Origin: Rhodopirellula baltica
Lineage (GTDB): Bacteria > Planctomycetota > Planctomycetia > Pirellulales > Pirellulaceae
Length of the DNA: 64,000 nucleotides
Reading direction: 5' to 3'
Assembly (NCBI GenBank): GCA_002901265.1
Contig: PPHI01000029.1
Coordinates: forward strand, 123,316 to 187,315
A program made the position numbers and the translations under genes. The notes beneath the pieces were generated by a model. That model was not told where the DNA came from and ran no database searches. It saw only the letters and a list, made by a program, of their open reading frames with translations. Position 1 is the first letter of the stretch. Every line of letters begins with the position of its first letter. Of this stretch, positions 1-8,530 are shown one piece after another.

Positions 1-546
1 AAGCAGCTTTATCGAACGATCGCGAAGACCGACGCCTATCAGCGGACCAGTCGATCGACGACGCATCGCCCTGCGGCTGAATCGTATGCGATGATGCATA
101 CAAAAACACTTTCGCCGGAACAGTACTACGACAGCTTGCAACAGAACGTGATCCGCAGCGGGACTTCTGATATTGCGCAGGGTTCACAGACCATCTTCAT
201 GCGTCAGCAGTTTGCTCAGCGGATGCGCGACAGCGGCGCGACCCCGCTGGAGTATTCACACGGTGTCGTACAGGCATTGGGGATGATGAATGGGCCGGAA
301 ATGATGTCAGCAACGGCGGAGCAATCCAGCGGCTTGATCGCCGGGGTGAACGCACCGTTTTACGATGACACACAACGGGTCGAGGTGATTTACCTTGCAT
401 GTGTTTCGCGATACCCCAATGACGACGAAGTCAAACGATGTCTGGCGTATTTGGGAGACGAAGCAATCGAGGCGACGCGTGACGAGAAATTTGGCGATCT
501 GATTTGGGTGTTGGCAAACACGGCGGAGTGTTTTGTCTGTCCGTAA
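1..546 (+). CDS. DUF1553 family protein, C-terminal part (5'-truncated by window)
   Basis: The frame is open from base 1 to the TAA at 544-546, so only the last 181 codons are visible. The segment matches the C-terminus of the planctomycete DUF1549/DUF1553 proteins, which are large secreted proteins often carrying cytochrome-like or PSD1 domains. The visible hallmark is the helical stretch with a YxRTSRS-like element followed by the MNGPEMMSAT region and the YLACVSRYPNDDE segment. These genes are almost always followed directly by a DUF1501 gene, as here (31 bases downstream). Biochemical function of the family is unsettled; roles in polysaccharide breakdown are proposed from context. The internal ATG at 91 is not the real start. 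Confidence 0.8.
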   Translation, partial: KQLYRTIAKTDAYQRTSRSTTHRPAAESYAMMHTKTLSPEQYYDSLQQNVIRSGTSDIAQGSQTIFMRQQFAQRMRDSGATPLEYSHGVVQALGMMNGPEMMSATAEQSSGLIAGVNAPFYDDTQRVEVIYLACVSRYPNDDEVKRCLAYLGDEAIEATRDEKFGDLIWVLANTAECFVCP

Positions 547-577
547 GTCGATTGGTTAGAAACCGACGGAGCCTGTG

Positions 578-1876
578 ATGACATTTTCGCGACGTAGTCT
601 GCTGACTCGGATCGGCCCGGCGTCTGCCTTCGGCATGTCGATGATGCGGCATCAGTTGCTTTGCCAAGCTGCTGAGGCTGCGACGCAAGCAGGACGCCAT
701 TGCATCGTTTTGTGGATGGCTGGCGGACCAAGCCAGCTTGATACCTTCGATATGAAACCGCAGACATCGGTCGGTGGTCCGCTCAAAGAAACGCAGACTT
801 CGGTGCCGGGTATCCGGTTTAGCGAGCACCTGCCGAAACTCGCACAGCAAGCCGAGCGTCTTGCGATTTTGCGGGGGCTGACCACCAAAGAGGGCGACCA
901 TACGCGCGGTGCAATCTTGATGCACACCGGCAACAAGGTCGATGGCCCGGTGCGATATCCCGCGATCGGTTGCGCGCTTTCCAAGGCGATTCCTCATTCG
1001 GATTGTCCGCTGCCCGGATACATCTCGGTGGCGCCGGCGCCGATCGCTCCTGCCGCTTATAGCCCTGGTTTGTTGGGACCCAAATTCGCACCGACACACG
1101 TGCGTTCCGGAGCCCGCGACGATGCGGATGAATTTGCATCGCTAAAGGTCGATTACTTAACCCCACAGGTTCCCGTCCGATCGCGGCGCTACCAACAGCG
1201 ACAAGCCTTATGGGATCTGGCACAGCAGGACTTTTTGTCGGAGCGAAACCTGCCCAATGTTGTCGCTCAGGACACGATGTATCGTTCGGCACTCACGATG
1301 TTGGAAAGCGATGGTAAGAACGCGTTCAACCTTGCCGAAGAAACAGATCAGGTGCGTGAAGCCTACGGGAAGGGGACGTTTGGTCAGGGATGCCTGATGG
1401 CACGCCGTTTAATCGAACGTGGTGTGCCGATGGTTGAGGTTGCCTTGGGGGACGGGCTGGGGTGGGATACACACGCCGATAATTTTGAACAAGTTAAATC
1501 GCTCAGCCAGCAACTTGACAATGGCTGGGCAACGTTAATGAACGAACTTGCTGAGCGAGGTTTGCTCGAACGCACCACAATCCTTTGGGCAGGTGAGTTC
1601 GGACGGACACCGACGATCAATCAGAATTCAGGACGAGACCATTTTCCACAGGCTTTCACTTGTGTCCTCGCGGGCGGCGGTGTCAAAGGCGGACAAGTCT
1701 ATGGGGAAACGGCAAAAGACGGATCCGAAGTCGTTGACGGACGCATGGAAGCTGGCGATCTGATGGCGACACTCTGTCGTGCGGTGAATGTTGATCCGCA
1801 GCTCGAAAACATGACCAGTGACGGTCGCCCCATCAAAATCTCTGAAGGGAAAGTGATCAAGGACGTCGTGGTGTGA
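578..1876 (+). CDS. DUF1501 family secreted protein
   Basis: This 432-residue protein belongs to the DUF1501 (sulfatase-like, alkaline-phosphatase-superfamily-related) family. It begins with a twin-arginine-like leader (SRRSLLTRIG), so Tat export is likely. Family hallmarks seen are the WMAGGPSQLDTFDMKP motif near residue 45, the GWDTHADN motif and the WAGEFGRTPTIN motif followed by GRDH. GGAG at 568-571 is spaced better for the ATG at 578 than for the adjacent GTG at 575, so I chose 578. It follows a DUF1553 gene, the usual pairing in Planctomycetes, and the two are probably co-transcribed. Substrate unknown. Confidence 0.9.
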   Translation: MTFSRRSLLTRIGPASAFGMSMMRHQLLCQAAEAATQAGRHCIVLWMAGGPSQLDTFDMKPQTSVGGPLKETQTSVPGIRFSEHLPKLAQQAERLAILRGLTTKEGDHTRGAILMHTGNKVDGPVRYPAIGCALSKAIPHSDCPLPGYISVAPAPIAPAAYSPGLLGPKFAPTHVRSGARDDADEFASLKVDYLTPQVPVRSRRYQQRQALWDLAQQDFLSERNLPNVVAQDTMYRSALTMLESDGKNAFNLAEETDQVREAYGKGTFGQGCLMARRLIERGVPMVEVALGDGLGWDTHADNFEQVKSLSQQLDNGWATLMNELAERGLLERTTILWAGEFGRTPTINQNSGRDHFPQAFTCVLAGGGVKGGQVYGETAKDGSEVVDGRMEAGDLMATLCRAVNVDPQLENMTSDGRPIKISEGKVIKDVVV

Positions 1877-1893
1877 GTCCCTCCGGCAATCCG

Positions 1894-2220
1894 ATGAACC
1901 GATTCAAATTCAAGTTGACCTGTTTCGGCGTTAGGCTAGCGATGCCTTGGAATCAAGATGCGGTCGGCAGTTGCCTTTGTCGCGATGCTCATCGTCGTGA
2001 GACGTTGGGAGTCGTGCTGCTGTTGGTTTTCGGATTGATCGGTTGCAATCGCGGTCCGAACAACTCGACGTCTGAACTTGATCAACATGCGGCGCATCGA
2101 TCGAGCCAATCGAGCCGGACAATCGCGATACGAAAGCGAATCTTGTTGAATCGGCGTTGTTGTCCGATACATCGAACGATGCCGAAGTTGACTTGGAAAC
2201 GGAGCTTGATGACACGTTGA
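1894..2220 (+). pseudogene. Lipoprotein signal peptide of the EF-hand protein, out of frame
   Basis: This frame encodes a lipoprotein-type leader: a basic stretch, a hydrophobic run (LGVVLLLVFGLIG) and a lipobox cysteine at codon 2044-2046, followed by CNRGPNNSTSELDQ. After about base 2080 the frame loses protein-like composition (Arg/Ser-rich, then stop at 2220). The neighbouring frame opens after a stop at 2079-2081 and immediately reads an acidic sequence that runs without break into the EF-hand protein. The simplest reading is that the two are one gene, separated by a one-base loss somewhere in about 2082-2105. The start could also be the ATG at 1942. A sequencing error cannot be excluded. 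Confidence 0.5.
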
Positions 2221-3776
2221 GTGTCGCCGCCGAAAAGGAATTGGTGGGGGCATTGGTGGGCGACAATGTCGGCGCTGAAAACACAACGTTGATCTTGCCA
2301 TTCGATGATCGTCCGCCCACTGACTCCACCGAGTTGCTTTGGATTCCCGCGAGCGATGGCGTGCTGATCATTGGGATTCGGATCTTGATTGACGGCAAGC
2401 CATTGGAGGAGGTCTTCGAATCACAGATCGATACGTTGTTGGGCTTGATTCCAAAGTCAGACGGGGAGGTTCCAAAGTGGGACGACTTGTTCGACTTTGT
2501 TGGCGAACACGAAACGATCTTTGCAACCTCTGCCGAAATGATTGACGGTCAGTCGAAAACGCTGATTCGGCAGTACGACCGCAATACGAATCGCAGAGTG
2601 GACCGAGAGGAACTGACCCGATTCCTGTTTCGAATGTCTTCCAGTTCGAAACCATTCCGCTTGTTTGGTACCGATGCGATGCAGTGGATCAGTCGACACG
2701 CATCGCCGCTGTTTGAATCGATCGATGCCAACGATGATCGACTGATCGATGAGGCGGAACTGGAGAATCTCGCGGACCGCTTGTTGCTGGATTTTGATCG
2801 CAATCTCGACCGTTGTCTTTCGTTCGAAGAACTCACCCGTACGACTGAAAATGATGCTGACCCCTGGCGCAATAATCGTGCGTCGCGGCGTGGCGAAGTC
2901 GCAATGAATCTCGGTGGCTACAGCAACTGGAGCGACATGGCGTATACCCTGGGAGGTTTTTCGAACTATCGAATTTGGTATTCCAATGAGTCGGTGGAAG
3001 AAAAATTCGACGGTGACCAAGACGGCCGTTTTACTTCTGACGAAGCAGCCGCGATTGAGCAGGTTTCTCCAGCCATTGTTGTGACCATTGACATTGCCTC
3101 TCCGATACCGATGCCAATCACCGTTTGGGTCGATCCCGAAGTCCAAGGAATCGTCCAAGTTGATCCGACATTCAATCGAAGCGTTTGGATCAATTCGCAT
3201 GAAGGAAGTGTCTGTGTTTCATTGGCCAATGACGTGACGGCATTCACACCGATGGGTAGCTTTGAGAAGATCGCGGAAAAAGTCTTAATAGAGGCACAAA
3301 CGGAAACACCAGACGACAGCCCCAAGCCCTATTGGACCTCACAGGTTCGAGGGAGAGCGGCCAATTTCCCTGACCAGATGTTCGTTTTCCTGGATCAGAA
3401 TCATGATTGTCTGCTTTCGCAAAGGGAACTCGACCAAGCCTCCGAGCAAATTCGGTCTGTGGGAATGCCCTTCCGAGCAGATCGGATCCCGGAGTCGATC
3501 TCGCTTCAATTGACGATGGGCGATCCTTCATCCGACGCACAGCGGTTTATGTTCCGGCGACTCGAAATCGAAGGCCAAAACAACTTGCCACGTTGGGCGA
3601 AAGTCGCTGATGCGAATGGCGATGGCGATTTGACGGAGTTGGAATTCATCGGGCCCATCGAACTGTTTCGCCGGTTCGATCACAACGGCGACGGATACAT
3701 CTCCATCACTGAGATTCAGTCGATAACGCGTCAATATGAATCGGGTGAACCAGAGTCCGCAGCGGACGAAATTTAA
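2157..3776 (+). CDS. EF-hand repeat protein, probably a lipoprotein
   Basis: The 539-residue frame contains seven calcium-binding-loop-like segments, at about residues 141-152, 190-201, 213-224, 286-297, 413-424, 485-496 and 508-519. The last two (DANGDGDLTELE and DHNGDGYISITE) are canonical EF-hand loops; the others are more degenerate. The only start in frame near the N-terminus is a TTG at 2157, but coding composition continues upstream to 2082, where it meets the lipoprotein leader in another frame. The true product is therefore probably an exported, membrane-anchored calcium-binding protein. Its stop overlaps the stop of the convergent DUF2254 gene by four bases. Partner and role unknown. 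Confidence 0.75.
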   Translation: MLSDTSNDAEVDLETELDDTLSVAAEKELVGALVGDNVGAENTTLILPFDDRPPTDSTELLWIPASDGVLIIGIRILIDGKPLEEVFESQIDTLLGLIPKSDGEVPKWDDLFDFVGEHETIFATSAEMIDGQSKTLIRQYDRNTNRRVDREELTRFLFRMSSSSKPFRLFGTDAMQWISRHASPLFESIDANDDRLIDEAELENLADRLLLDFDRNLDRCLSFEELTRTTENDADPWRNNRASRRGEVAMNLGGYSNWSDMAYTLGGFSNYRIWYSNESVEEKFDGDQDGRFTSDEAAAIEQVSPAIVVTIDIASPIPMPITVWVDPEVQGIVQVDPTFNRSVWINSHEGSVCVSLANDVTAFTPMGSFEKIAEKVLIEAQTETPDDSPKPYWTSQVRGRAANFPDQMFVFLDQNHDCLLSQRELDQASEQIRSVGMPFRADRIPESISLQLTMGDPSSDAQRFMFRRLEIEGQNNLPRWAKVADANGDGDLTELEFIGPIELFRRFDHNGDGYISITEIQSITRQYESGEPESAADEI

Positions 3777-5074
3777 TCCTGCGTCTCCGATGCTTCCTCC
3801 AATTGCCGTTTGATCCGGTGGAGTTCCGCATCAAGTTCGGGTTGGTTGGAAACGTCTTCGATTTGTGTGATCGCATCGGCAAGGTGTCGCTTCACGTTCA
3901 AGTCCGTGACTGCATAGGGGAACAGCACGTCGAATGTTTCGCCGATGATTGTTTCCCAGGTTAGCTTTTTGGTGACGATGCAAAGGTTGTCGTCTTCATC
4001 GCAGCGGAAAGGCGACGGAAGCTTGCGTTGGTTGATTAAGACGATCGAGTGCGCCATTTGGTCGATACACTGGATCGCCGTAAACGGATCGTTCACACCA
4101 GGGCTGAGTGCGCGGATCGCGATTTCGGCGTATTGGTGCAGGATGAAAAACAAGTCCTGCGTGGGCGTGCGGATATTGCCAATCGCCAGGCAACGGTGAA
4201 ATGCGGCAGCAAGTTCATCCGGTGTCTCATTCTCAGGGGTTCCTGTATCGACCGATGAACGCTTTTTCAATTTGGCAATCGTTTGTCCGATCAAGACACG
4301 ATTCCCCGGATGAACAAGCAACTGCAGCACCGCTTGTCGCTCACCAGCGAATTCCATCAAACCGGTTTCGTCGATCCCTTGGAGGTATCCAAAGTGTTGG
4401 CTGCGGATCGGAATCGCATCAGACCAATCGATTGGTTTTTGATCGAGCGATTCGGCGGCGTCGCCAAGCATTTCGGGGAACAGATCATCCACCTTGGCTT
4501 CGACACGGCGCGAGATGTTGTCGAGCACGTTGGAGATATGAATGCTTTCCGGGATATGGTGAATGAAATAAATCAAAACACCCACACTGGCAAGCGTCAA
4601 AATAAAAGCGATCAGGACCGAAAGGTGAGGAACGAACAGTGCAGTTTGCAAAGCATCATTGTCTGGCCCTGTGTCGTCGGTTGCCGAACGTACCGTGCGC
4701 AGCACCATCAGACAGAACAGAAACGTTGCGACGAACGTTCCCAAAGTGATTTGGTTTCCCCGATCTCGCATAATGTTGTCTAGCAAACGTGGACCGTAGT
4801 GCGAGGTCGCGTGTGATACCGCCACCATTGTCAGTGAAAACGTGACGCCGGCGACAGTAATCATCGAACCGGCAACGGTCGCTAGCAGGGCTCGCGCCCC
4901 CTCAGGTTGATTGAGTGCCGCAGCGGGGAACATTTCGATCCAATCGAGTCCGATGGATCGGTCGACCGCGATTGTGATTCGACTAGCAATCAGGGATGCG
5001 ATCGCCATCATGGTGGGGACGAACCAGTAGCTGCCACTGATTCTGTAGACGAGTTGTTGTAATCTTGCTCTCAC
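3773..5074 (-). CDS. DUF2254 family membrane protein
   Basis: This 433-residue protein matches the DUF2254 family of predicted inner-membrane proteins. The N-terminal half has about four hydrophobic segments (around residues 18-35, 62-88, 108-130 and 148-170), including the GSMITVAGVTFSLTMVA region typical of the family. The C-terminal half is soluble and contains the ALSPGVNDPFTAIQC motif, which is strongly conserved in the family. Function is unknown. The start is a GTG at 5074. A near-consensus sigma-54 promoter lies 77-92 bases upstream on the same strand, so expression is probably activator-dependent. Confidence 0.85.
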   Translation of the reverse strand: MRARLQQLVYRISGSYWFVPTMMAIASLIASRITIAVDRSIGLDWIEMFPAAALNQPEGARALLATVAGSMITVAGVTFSLTMVAVSHATSHYGPRLLDNIMRDRGNQITLGTFVATFLFCLMVLRTVRSATDDTGPDNDALQTALFVPHLSVLIAFILTLASVGVLIYFIHHIPESIHISNVLDNISRRVEAKVDDLFPEMLGDAAESLDQKPIDWSDAIPIRSQHFGYLQGIDETGLMEFAGERQAVLQLLVHPGNRVLIGQTIAKLKKRSSVDTGTPENETPDELAAAFHRCLAIGNIRTPTQDLFFILHQYAEIAIRALSPGVNDPFTAIQCIDQMAHSIVLINQRKLPSPFRCDEDDNLCIVTKKLTWETIIGETFDVLFPYAVTDLNVKRHLADAITQIEDVSNQPELDAELHRIKRQLEEASETQD

Positions 5075-5150
5075 GCTTCCGATGCGATTTTTGGGGGGAC
5101 TGGCTGTAAAACGATGTTGATTGATTTTGACTCAGGTCGTTCGCCAAGGA

Positions 5151-5166
5151 TGCATACCCCGTGCCA
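5151..5166 (-). promoter_or_regulatory. Putative sigma-54 promoter of the DUF2254 gene
   Basis: Read on the minus strand the site is TGGCACGGGGTATGCA. It has GG and GC ten bases apart and matches the -24/-12 consensus (TGGCACG N4 TTGCA) at all but one position. Transcription would begin near 5139, about 65 bases before the GTG at 5074. No activator site was identified. Confidence 0.55.
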
Positions 5167-5275
5167 GCATGTCTGGTGTGCAAGAGTGAGTCTGCTATGA
5201 AATGGAGTTGAGGCGTTTTCGGCGGATATCCGTCGACAGGGAATCGAGTTCTGTAGTTCAAATCATGGGGCGAGC

Positions 5276-5734
5276 ATGAAAGTTGAGAACGCCGAGTGGC
5301 GAATGAAATTTGCAATTCAAGCGGCTGAAATTGGTATCGCGCTGGGGCAGAGTCCGTTCGGTGCTGCAATTTTTTCGGAAAACGGTGACGCGCTGGCGAT
5401 TGTCCACAACCGAGTGAAATCCGACATCGATCCGAGCGGCCATGCAGAGGTGATCGCTATTCGGACAGCGTGCGCAAAACTTGGACAAACGTCGCTTGCT
5501 GGATGTGAATTGGTCAGCACGTGTGAGCCATGTCCGATGTGCGCAAGTGCGATCGTTTTTTCCGGAATTCGATCTGTGGTATTTGGTGCAAGTGTGCAAG
5601 ATGCAAAGCGAGCCGGTTTTGACCAGTTGCAATTGCCCGCAACGTTAATCTTCGATGAGTGTCCGGAAATGTTTCAATTGCGTGGTGGGATTCTGGTGAA
5701 CCAATGCGTGCAGTTGTTCGAACGGAACAGCTAG
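5276..5734 (+). CDS. Nucleoside/guanine deaminase (cytidine deaminase-like superfamily)
   Basis: The 152-residue protein is a zinc deaminase of the CDA fold. It has the HAE motif (His56, Glu58) and the PCxxC motif (Cys86, Cys89), which supply the zinc ligands and the proton-shuttling glutamate. The layout GQSPFGAAIF, then HNRVKSDIDPSGHAE, then SGCEL-like and CEPCPMC resembles the short bacterial guanine deaminases (GuaD, about 155 residues) more than TadA, but TadA or a cytosine-type substrate cannot be excluded. It stands alone, divergent from DUF2254 with about 200 bases between. Expected role is purine salvage or nucleobase catabolism in the cytoplasm. Confidence 0.82.
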   Translation: MKVENAEWRMKFAIQAAEIGIALGQSPFGAAIFSENGDALAIVHNRVKSDIDPSGHAEVIAIRTACAKLGQTSLAGCELVSTCEPCPMCASAIVFSGIRSVVFGASVQDAKRAGFDQLQLPATLIFDECPEMFQLRGGILVNQCVQLFERNS

Positions 5735-6122
5735 GAGTCCGGATTAAAATCGATTCGCGTTTTTGGCGGAAAGGTAGCTCCGAATCCGAAGTTAAGTCGT
5801 TCGAGAGACTTTGTTTTTCCTGTCGCAGTGTGCTAAACGTTGCAGCACTCTCGCGGAGGATGGGGGATTCGAAGGAAACTGGTTTTCCGTTTCGCCTGCA
5901 TCCCTAACGGGGGACGCAAAGGGGACTCGCCCGGCATTGGAGAGGCTTCTAGGCTATGGTCTGAAAGTTGCTGTCCTAGCGGGGCAGGGCGATCAATGAC
6001 TATTCAAATCACTAGTCGTTCATTTCAATCATCGGTTGGCGGTGCACTGATCGGCCCACTGGCGGATTGCGGTTTGTCCCGCACCAAATTGATTCACCAC
6101 TTTTTCACTTCACTGGTTAAGC
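5735..6122 (+). other. Intergenic region, 388 bases
   Basis: No convincing gene: the short frames here have poor composition and no family resemblance. The one candidate signal is TGGTCTGAAAGTTGCT at 5957-5972. It has GG and GC ten bases apart and a perfect -12 half (TTGCT) but a weak -24 half, so it is only a marginal sigma-54 candidate for the response regulator that follows. Confidence 0.4.
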
Positions 6123-6617
6123 GTGCGACAGTTCGTTGGAAGTTGTTTAATCGTTGACGATGTGCGCAGCACACGTGTGGCGATTAGTTCTTGGCTATCA
6201 GCACTCGGTTTCGAGTGCGTCGAGTCGAGCAATGGATTAGAGGCTTGGGATGCGATTCAAAATCGAGTTCCGAGTATTGTCGTTACCGACATCGACATGT
6301 CCGGTGGAGATGGCGTGCAGCTGATCCGTAATTTGCGGCAGTGCGAAGACCCGTTGTTTGCCGAGTTGCCTGTATTGGTAGTCAGCAGCTTAGAAGACAA
6401 CATGATCGAAGAGCTGATCCAAGGGGTCGGTGCGAGTGCGTTCGCGTCGAAGCCGCTTGATCGAGAACAGTTCTTGATGGCGTTTTTCGCAACACTTCGT
6501 GGTTCCGACAGTTGGGGTTCATTCGCACAGGCGTTCCAGGTGGCGACGATCTCTCCAAAACTGCGTCGTTATGTGGCTGATCATCAATCGTCTGGCCAGA
6601 ATTCGTCGGGCATCTGA
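6123..6617 (+). CDS. Receiver-only response regulator
   Basis: The product has a CheY-like receiver domain over about residues 7-128. The acidic pair is Asp12-Asp13, the phospho-acceptor is Asp56 (VTDIDMSGGDG), and the conserved Lys110 lies in ASKPLD. About 35 residues follow without a recognisable output domain. It therefore probably acts by protein contact or phospho-relay rather than by DNA binding. The start is a GTG at 6123, chosen because the receiver fold begins a few residues later. No histidine kinase is adjacent. It sits directly upstream of dps but is separated from it by a strong sigma-54-like promoter, so co-transcription is not required. Confidence 0.8.
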   Translation: MRQFVGSCLIVDDVRSTRVAISSWLSALGFECVESSNGLEAWDAIQNRVPSIVVTDIDMSGGDGVQLIRNLRQCEDPLFAELPVLVVSSLEDNMIEELIQGVGASAFASKPLDREQFLMAFFATLRGSDSWGSFAQAFQVATISPKLRRYVADHQSSGQNSSGI

Positions 6618-6631
6618 ATCGCGATCGCATT

Positions 6632-6647
6632 TGGCATCGCAGTTGCA
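6632..6647 (+). promoter_or_regulatory. Putative sigma-54 promoter of dps
   Basis: The site reads TGGCATCGCAGTTGCA, with TGGCA and TTGCA both perfect and GG and GC exactly ten bases apart. It lies just after the preceding stop codon. Initiation near 6658 would give a leader of about 60 bases before the dps ATG at 6718. Confidence 0.6.
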
Positions 6648-6717
6648 TCTGTTCACAGTGTCAATCGCTTCGGAAACGAAGCAGCCCAACACGTAGACTC
6701 GAACGGAGAATCAACGA

Positions 6718-7203
6718 ATGTCGACGACCACGACACCTTTCAAGCGGACCATTCTTGAAGGCGAACGACTTGAAGCCACAACCAACTTGCTGCAACAGAA
6801 TCTCGTCGATTTGGTTGATCTGGCGCTACTTCTCAAGCAAGCTCATTGGAATGTGATCGGCAAGAACTTTCGGTCGGTCCACTTGCAGCTCGATGAGATA
6901 ATCGTCACCGTCCGCGCGGCGAGTGATGAAGTTGCCGAACGCATCGCCGCGCTTGGTGTGACCGCTGACGGCCGAGCGTCGACGGTCGCGAAGAACACGG
7001 ACTTGAAGGAATACCCCAGCGGTTTCCAAAATGTCGACGCGACCCTCGCCCATGTTGGTGATGCACTTAAGACGACGATTGATGGATTGCGCAAGGCCAT
7101 CGACCAAGTCGGCGATTTGGATCCGATCAGTGAAGACATGTTGATCGCGATTTCGGGTCCGCTCGAGAAGCACCTCTGGATGGTGCAAGCGCAGGAAGCT
7201 TAG
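6718..7203 (+). CDS. dps: Dps family DNA-protection ferritin-like protein
   Basis: The 161-residue protein is a Dps/ferritin-like four-helix protein. These form 12-mers that oxidise ferrous iron with hydrogen peroxide and store it, protecting DNA under starvation and oxidative stress. The inter-subunit ferroxidase ligands are all present with the family spacing: His43 (KQAHW), His55, Asp70 and Glu74 in the DEVAERI segment. C-terminal LEKHLWMVQAQ is also typical. The ATG at 6718 follows ACGGAGAA. A strong sigma-54 promoter candidate lies upstream and a hairpin terminator just downstream, so it is probably a single-gene transcript. Confidence 0.93.
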   Translation: MSTTTTPFKRTILEGERLEATTNLLQQNLVDLVDLALLLKQAHWNVIGKNFRSVHLQLDEIIVTVRAASDEVAERIAALGVTADGRASTVAKNTDLKEYPSGFQNVDATLAHVGDALKTTIDGLRKAIDQVGDLDPISEDMLIAISGPLEKHLWMVQAQEA

Positions 7204-7248
7204 GTTTCGACTGCGAGTGCAGTCATGCCGACTTTATAGCTTGATTTG

Positions 7249-7283
7249 AAAAAGGCGTTCACATTTCGTGGACGCCTTTTTTA
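7249..7283 (+). terminator. Rho-independent terminator after dps
   Basis: A ten-base perfect stem (AAAAAGGCGT with ACGCCTTTTT) encloses a 13-base loop and ends in a T-run. It lies 45 bases after the dps stop. Confidence 0.8.
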
Positions 7284-7541
7284 TTGGCGCTCATGCACTT
7301 CACGTTGGCGTAGTCGCTGTCTGGAAATGGCAAGTGATCGAATCTTCTGCGGTGGAAGAAGAACATACACCATGACCGTCGATCGCTCATTTACTAGGTC
7401 AGGCTGTCTCACTGGCAAGTGCTCCGCTCGCTACATCGCGTGATGAAGGACTTTGCTGCTCTTCCCTGAAGCCGCATTTGATACGGCAATTCACGGTGTG
7501 GTCGTGCTGTTGGGCGAAATTTCGCATTCCGCTTCAAGCTC
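7284..7541 (+). other. Intergenic region upstream of the csbD promoter
   Basis: A frame at 7246-7443 starts inside the terminator and has no protein-like features, so I do not call it. Nothing else is recognisable here; the following sigma-54 site and a strong ribosome binding site belong to the next gene. Confidence 0.5.
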
Positions 7542-7557
7542 TGGCATGGCACATGCA
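7542..7557 (+). promoter_or_regulatory. Putative sigma-54 promoter of the csbD cluster
   Basis: The site reads TGGCATGGCACATGCA, with GG and GC ten bases apart and matching nine of the ten bases in the two half-sites. Initiation near 7569 leaves a leader of about 60 bases. The csbD ATG at 7628 is preceded by AGAAGGAG. Confidence 0.45.
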
Positions 7558-7627
7558 CAGCCTTCTCGGGAACTCAAAGCCGTAACGAACGGCTTCGCAT
7601 TGACGAACCAACAGAAGGAGTTTTGAG

Positions 7628-8059
7628 ATGATTAATCGAGAACAATTGCACGGTCAGTGGAACGAAGTTAAAGGTCGCTTGCGTGAGCACTGGGGCCAAC
7701 TGACAGAGAATGATTTACAGATGGCTCGTGGTTCTGCGGAACAATTGGTCGGCGTCGTACAAAAGAAAACCGGCGCGACCCGCAACGAGGTTGAGAAATT
7801 CCTCGATGGCATTCTTGATCCGTCGCTCAGTGAAAAGGTCGCCGAGACCGCTCATCAATATGGCGAGGCCGCGCAGCACATGGCACACGAAACGGCGGAT
7901 TACATGAAGCAAGCTTATCGCGATGCCGCGGCTGTGTCCGAAGACTATGCCGAGCGATTCGTCGATACCGTGAAGAGCCGACCCAGGGAGTCGATTGCAA
8001 TTGCATTCGGGCTGGGCATTGCTGCCGGAGCCTTGTTCTTTTTGGGTAAACGCCGGTAA
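7628..8059 (+). CDS. CsbD-like stress protein with C-terminal membrane anchor
   Basis: Residues 1-55 match the CsbD family: [22 protein letters not shown] is interrupted only by usual variation. These small general-stress proteins are induced strongly but have no defined activity. The middle part is a long amphipathic helix rich in Ala/Glu. Residues 118-143 form a DUF883/ElaB-like anchor: an Arg-Pro turn, a Gly/Ala-rich hydrophobic stretch and a basic end. The protein is therefore probably attached to the inner membrane. A strong AGAAGGAG ribosome binding site precedes the ATG. It is the first gene of a row of small membrane-associated genes running to 9921. Confidence 0.85.
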   Translation: MINREQLHGQWNEVKGRLREHWGQLTENDLQMARGSAEQLVGVVQKKTGATRNEVEKFLDGILDPSLSEKVAETAHQYGEAAQHMAHETADYMKQAYRDAAAVSEDYAERFVDTVKSRPRESIAIAFGLGIAAGALFFLGKRR

Positions 8060-8108
8060 GGCGTCGGCTATCGGCAGAAAGTATTTGTTCCTGACCCCGT
8101 AGACTGAC

Positions 8109-8504
8109 ATGGCAACAACACTCGCAACCGACAAGCAGGCGCAAGCAATCAAGCAACGGATGCAGCAGATCCGTACGAACTTGCCCTACGAGGTCGATCA
8201 AGCTCGCGACCAAGTGAAAGAGCTGTCGGACTGGAAGTATCACTTCCGTCGACATCCGGCAGCTTTATTGAGCGCGGCTGCGGTTGTTGGGTACTTGCTG
8301 GTGCCCAGCAAGTCGCCGTCACCAAAGCACTTTGTGATCGAACGACGTGTGCCGACTGATCGAGAGTCGATCGAGCCCACCAAGAAGAGCTTGATCGGCG
8401 GTTTGGTTGGTGTCGTTGCAACGATCGCCGTGCGGCAAGCCGTATCGATTGCGGCGGGCCATGTGTCGTCGGTGTTGACAAGTCAATCGAGGGCGGGGCG
8501 TTGA
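8109..8504 (+). CDS. Small membrane protein of the csbD cluster
   Basis: The 131-residue protein is of unknown function. An N-terminal amphipathic helix (about residues 5-48) leads into an RRHPAALLSAAAVVGYLL anchor (about 47-65) with the same His-Pro and small-residue pattern as its neighbours. A linker follows, then a second hydrophobic segment (about 95-120). It resembles DUF3618/DUF883-type envelope stress proteins only in layout. It starts 49 bases after csbD and overlaps the alternative TTG start of the next gene, consistent with one transcript. Confidence 0.7.
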   Translation: MATTLATDKQAQAIKQRMQQIRTNLPYEVDQARDQVKELSDWKYHFRRHPAALLSAAAVVGYLLVPSKSPSPKHFVIERRVPTDRESIEPTKKSLIGGLVGVVATIAVRQAVSIAAGHVSSVLTSQSRAGR

Positions 8505-8530
8505 GTCGTTCCTCTAATCGAAACAGCACC

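Noticed and set aside
5957..5972. Sigma-54-like site before the response regulator
   Set aside because: The -12 half is perfect but the -24 half is weak. A match of this quality is expected a few times per 64 kb by chance, so it is mentioned only as a candidate within the intergenic entry.
7246..7443. Short frame starting inside the dps terminator
   Set aside because: No ribosome binding site, no recognisable composition, and it begins within a strong terminator hairpin.
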